This document shows positions 59,625 to 64,000 of a stretch of 64,000 bases of DNA, piece by piece (the stretch's first letter is position 1; every line of letters begins with the position of its first letter). Under the pieces are notes generated by a model. The model saw only the letters and a program-made list of their open reading frames with translations. It searched no databases and had not been told where the DNA came from. Both the position numbers and the translations under genes were made by a program. The stretch is from Stictocephala bisonia (taxonomy: Eukaryota; Arthropoda; Insecta; Hemiptera; Membracidae), in the NCBI GenBank assembly GCA_035578905.1, contig JAQJVL010000122.1:1905066-1969065 (forward strand), given 5' to 3'.

Positions 59625-60317
59625 GTGGTAATCAGTGGAAACCCCTGTTATCTTCCATGTTATCTTGTTAACTAGTAAACATGGTAATTGGATCAGTCGT
59701 TAGGGACGAGTGAGTGCTGTTCATTATGAGCTAACCTGGGCATTTTGGAAACCTCCGACTTTATTCCGGTAAAACCCTATGGTGTAAAATTAAAGCAGTT
59801 AATTAGGTTCTGATGTAGTATTATTGATAAAAAACTTTAAAAGTTGCTAAGACTTTGGGTTTTTATAGCTTTACTATATAACGTACGGTGAAAGGTGTAT
59901 TCTACTGTAAAGCTAAACATATTTTAATTTCGTAAATACGTAATTATTCTAGTCAGTATTTTTACCGTACTAACTAACTAACATCATTTTAGTCATTATA
60001 ATGAAACAGACAAATGCGATAATGCAAAATTGTTACTTCATAGTTCATTATTTTTTACTATATATATAAAAAAAAAAAAAAAAAAAAAAAAAAACAGGGA
60101 TACAATTATTATAAAAGAGATTCAAATTAAAAATATTTCACTCAAAGAACTCTCATAAGATTTTAATTTTGTGAACTCGTCAATTATTCAGAAAAATTCC
60201 TTCATTCTTCATTTATTTACTCTACGTTCGTTGTCCAGGATTTGCTACATTACAAACACGGACAATGGTAGGGACTAGAAATGTTATAGTCTTCGAGCTG
60301 TATTATAATGAACAAAG
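59625..60317. other. Spacer between duplicated blocks; poly-A at 60068-60094
   Basis: AT-rich, with a 27-A homopolymer. Nothing else recognised. Confidence 0.5.
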
Positions 60318-60590
60318 AAACAGAGGTCGCTCTTTTGTGGTCGCAGGGAACGCATCATTAGCAATTATATTTCAACTAATATATTCCCTTATACAGTAAC
60401 AGTTAGATTGCAAATAGATTGCAACTAATATATACATCTGTAGTAATAATTACCAACGTTTATCCTTGAGGATTTGGGGGGAATCAGGGAGGAAGTGACG
60501 TGCGGCCCTGTCATCCTCACAGACAATTGGACATATCACTACTTGACACCCATTCAATGCACTATTGGATGCGACCTCTATTTCTTTCTT
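60318..60590 (+). repeat. Duplicated block, copy 3
   Basis: ACAGAGGTCGCTCTTTTGTG, GTCGCAGGGAACGCATCATT, AGCAATTATATTTCAACTAA, then TTATCCTTGAGGATTTGGGG, GCGGCCCTGTCATCCTCACA, CACTATTGGATGCGACCTCT. Offset from copy 2 is about 940-990 bases. The 70-codon frame at 60474-60686 is not considered a gene. Confidence 0.65.
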
Positions 60591-60599
60591 CTTCGTAGC

Positions 60600-62710
60600 T
60601 TTATTAAGGGAAGTTACAAACAATTTGTTTTAAAGTTTGAATCGAAAATATCCATTCTTCTCTTCATGACACTACCCTTGGAGTAACTTAAATAGTAAAT
60701 GACAATAATCATTACATTCTGAAGGCCTCCCCACTCCTTCAACTACACTGCAATGTAACCATGTACTGCAGTTACCCCTGACATGGGCTTCCAGTGCAGT
60801 TAAACACTCCTTAGTCGTCAAGGCTGGACGTTCAAGTGGGTCAGTGTTACACAGAGGCCATCTAAGACTTGCAAGTCAACTTGGAGGAATCTCATAGTTT
60901 TTACTTTTTATAATCTCATAGCGATTACTTTTTATACTAATAAAAGAAATATTTTCAAAATTTAAAAGCAAAAAATGAATCATACTAAATTGGGCACAAC
61001 GAGATACAGCCTAAACAATAAGTACAAAAAGATACTTGTTAATATCGATGACTTACGAACAAACTTTATCATGGAACCAAACGTTTGGGGACACTGGAAG
61101 AAGAGGGAATTGTGACAAATAAATAAATAACTTATATTCATCCCCTCAATATTAATATAGACCTACAGTGTAATAAATCAATAACAAATATTTAGAACTA
61201 AAAATAAAACGGTACAAAATTCCAACAGTAAATATGTGGGCACCGACCGACTCATGGCAAGAACGATGTTTATTTATTCAGATAAATATATCGAATGCAT
61301 AAATTAAGCTCATATTAATTATGCACGATACAAATGAAAGTGAGACAATACCCAGAGATCCATGATTCTTGTTATATTTTATCTGTAAAACTATGAAGTT
61401 ATATTGGCAAAATATCTCATTTAACTTTAGATTTACGATATAACCACTGTACGTGTGGGAGGAAGGGTCTTGTTAAGGCAGATCTGTTGTACATTAAATT
61501 CATGTTTTAACGTTCAACTTAAGTAGAAGTACAAGAGATAAGGTTATTGTCATGTTAAAGATTAGTTCCCCCTCAGTATACCTGCCATAAGTACGAGATA
61601 AGAGGAGTTACAACCAAGTAGCACCTCCCAAAACGCGTTGAGGCACTAGTCTGAAATAGGACTATTTGTAAGGACCTACTAATGGAGGTATTCAATAAAA
61701 CATACAACAATATTTTTAACATTTAGTGCTTCTTTAGAGGTTAAGAGATGAAGCAGCGTTGAAATTCTGACAACTTTCAGCGGGTGAATTCTACCAGATA
61801 ACCTTTGGAATGTATAATACTGTGATTGTTTAAAACCAGTTATTTCCAGCCTGTGGTTCTCCAGGAGGTTTAGATAAATACATTAATGGTCACTTTATTG
61901 CGTAACATGAGGAGAGTGTAATGTTTACTGAACATTTATTCAGGTGCAATTATTCCTTTAAAAAGACAGTTTAAAGCAAAAGAAGAATCTCGTATTTGAA
62001 GCCTGATAAATGTTTAAGTGCTAAAAGACATAAAAACATTGTCAAAACATTAGCAGCAGTAACCTTTGATATGTATTCTAACAAATGTTCGCAGCATCAA
62101 TGTAACTTCTTTGAATCCAAATATTGAAATGAAATACTTCTTTTCATCTGACGATGAAATAAAAGACCAAGGAAGGCACTGAAAGACTGGGCGTTGTAAT
62201 AGGCCTTTATTGTTTTTCTATAGTTGATAAAAATTTATCTAAAATATCTTGTCCGCTGAACCACTAGTTTTTAAACGGCGTGACCAAAATGATCTCTCAC
62301 GATGCAAGTTTACCTGTTGGACTCACACTTGGTCCCTTATACAGCGAGACATATTTAGGCAATCAAACAGCTGTTGCAACAGTTTTATAAAGCCTCCCTC
62401 AGGGATTGGTGTTGACATTCGACCTTGACCAGCTACATGACAGTTGTCAGCTGACGGCTATTGTCACGTGACCTGCCTCCTTGATCAGCGGATGTCAATG
62501 CCTTTCGATATTACCGTATGATTAGACTTCTCAATGATGAATAAGTGAATTACAAGTGACGCAACTCAATCAGATAATGGTTCTTTCTTAAGGGTGTAAA
62601 GTTACATTATTCAAATCAAGATTAGAGTGTAAGATTTATCTATTAATGACATGGCTATTGAATATTCTATCTGTGCAACATCTGGCTTAACGCAGTCCTT
62701 ACTCGAACTC
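60600..62710. other. Upstream stretch without recognised gene
   Basis: Only a single CCACTGTACGTGTGGGAGGA word at 61446, related to the 36-bp minisatellite unit, stands out. No domain-bearing frame on either strand. Confidence 0.4.
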
Positions 62711-62719
62711 TACGAAAAA

Positions 62720-63260
62720 ATCAAATGAATGGGCCTTCCTATCCTTTCACGTTTCACACATGGACATGAGGGTTTGTTCTTTCTTTGCAAACCTCTATCC
62801 ACGCAAGAACACCAAAATTAATAAATAGCTCTTTCAGACCTATTTTTTGTACATAAACCTTACCAACGTTCAAACTACAAACCGCTAAGTGAACTAAAGT
62901 AAAAAACTACTATCTCCTCCCCTCCCCCCAAAATTAAAGATCCTAGTAACTAACCTTATGTATACAAGTCTAAAAAATACAATGACCTTCCCATGCACCT
63001 TAAATACATTACATATGAATAGCCCACCCACCAACCTTACGTACACAGGGTTGAATGGGCCTTCTACTCACCTTACGTGGACAAATCTGGGATGGCACCA
63101 TCTCCTCTCACGTAGGCTATACCAACTTTAAATGCCCTTAAAAAAGAATGGGCCCTTATAACCACGTGTCTGTACCTCACGAAATATCCCACCCACTCAA
63201 GCAAACTGGGTTTAAAGATTTACAATCGACCCACCCTCTCACTATCTACCTTCAAGCAGC
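62720..63260. repeat. Degenerate tandem-like repeat region
   Basis: Variants of GAATGGGCCTTCTACTCACC then TTACGTGKACA recur irregularly (62727, 63015, 63052, 63149), interleaved with CCCACCCACCAACCTT-type words (63023, 63189, 63229). It looks like a decayed minisatellite with no clean period. Confidence 0.35.
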
Positions 63261-63264
63261 TGAA

Positions 63265-64000
63265 AGTTGACAAAACAGATAAATGTTGGCTTATATCAAA
63301 TCATTTTCTTATGTTATTACTGTTATTTGTAAAATATGTGGCTATTTCCATCTTCACTGTGACCCATGGAAAAATAACTTGTATTATATACGTATAGTAT
63401 TAATAATATTTATGAACACTTATAAAATCCTTAGAAACTTGCAATATCATGATCAAAAGGATCAAAATTGTGTAGACTATTTTCAATTACAGTACATTTG
63501 ATCATCGGATTTCTTATCCCCAAATATGGACAAACAATGGTCCAATTGAGTGAAAAGTACATCCCGTAACTCTTAGATCAATAGTCTCTCGATAGATTCG
63601 GTGTAGCCATGAAGCCTTGCAAAATAATAACAAGTCAAAGTACGAAGGCTAGTCCACTTCAATTGGCTTCAGAAACTTAAAAAAAAAACGTTAATAACAT
63701 ATTTCATCCGGTCGGCCTCGACTAGTGCAGAACTAAACATCGGTGTACACTATTAGAAATAACACCGCCATACTCAAGGTCACTTTAAACTAATGACTTG
63801 TAAAGCTTTAAACAAGCACGTTAAGTACCTGTCAATCCACATAACAAGACCCAAGTTCCTCCTAGCTTTTGATACAAAACTGTCTACGACTTTAAAGAAA
63901 ACAATTTGGAGAATATGGGAACTCCAATATTTCCGACAACACGAGCTCCTTTGACTGTACTGCTACTGGTGTAAAAAGAGAAGAAATACTGATTAGGGAG
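63265..64000. other. No recognised feature at window end
   Basis: A 72-codon plus frame at 63283-63501 has no domain. The promoter and 5' exon of the CRAL-TRIO gene may lie here or beyond the window. Confidence 0.35.

Overview
The window is eukaryotic, AT-rich, intron-bearing DNA. It is almost certainly from an arthropod and probably an insect. The evidence is a spliced CRAL-TRIO lipid-transfer gene of the insect alpha-tocopherol-transfer-protein-like type, short TTAGG/CCTAA tracts (the insect telomere word), and Tc1/mariner, pogo-like, hAT, PIF/Harbinger, LINE and tRNA-SINE debris typical of large insect genomes. A hemipteran would fit, but the sequence alone does not settle the species. There are no operons, CRISPR arrays or prokaryotic genes.

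Layout. Positions 1-33,170 look like gene-free repeat territory. They hold: a decayed LINE ORF2 3' end (1-590); a pogo-like MITE (1211-1817); a palindromic Penelope-like/hammerhead-like repeat (2152-2512); a 2.4 kb fold-back element (3112-5509); a dead Harbinger element (about 6376-8950); a dead mariner-type element with 650-bp terminal inverted repeats (11675-14508); SINEs of three families; a mariner-type MITE (20557-21812) into which other repeats have inserted; a 1 kb inverted-repeat element (21971-22998); a 17-copy 107-bp minisatellite with higher-order order (23752-25570); and a satellite of about 130 copies of a 36/37-bp unit (27022-31910).

Positions 33,224-57,737 carry the one convincing cellular gene, on the minus strand. 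Six coding exons (57616-57733, 53212-53362, 41922-42180, 37923-38033, 35204-35306, 33224-33372) join in phase to 891 bp, a complete 296-residue CRAL-TRIO protein. Its introns hold a hAT MITE with a perfect 8-bp target duplication, a third hammerhead-like repeat, a second pogo-like MITE, a 36-bp GC-rich minisatellite, a nearly intact 2.73 kb IS630/Tc1/mariner-group transposon whose D-to-E spacing is 82 residues (DD82E, Sailor-like), a palindromic mariner-type MITE, and long microsatellites.

Positions 57,738-64,000 lie upstream of the start codon. The splice acceptor four bases before the ATG implies at least one further 5' non-coding exon, which could not be located. This stretch holds a diverged duplicated block (59.4 and 60.3 kb, related to 57.4 kb) and no recognised gene.

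The genes form no pathway together. One host lipid-binding gene sits among transposons and tandem repeats. The points most worth a second look are the DD82E element (one homopolymer frameshift from open), the hammerhead-like cores, the long-TIR mariner element whose arms carry a coding-like patch, and the higher-order structure of the two large tandem arrays.
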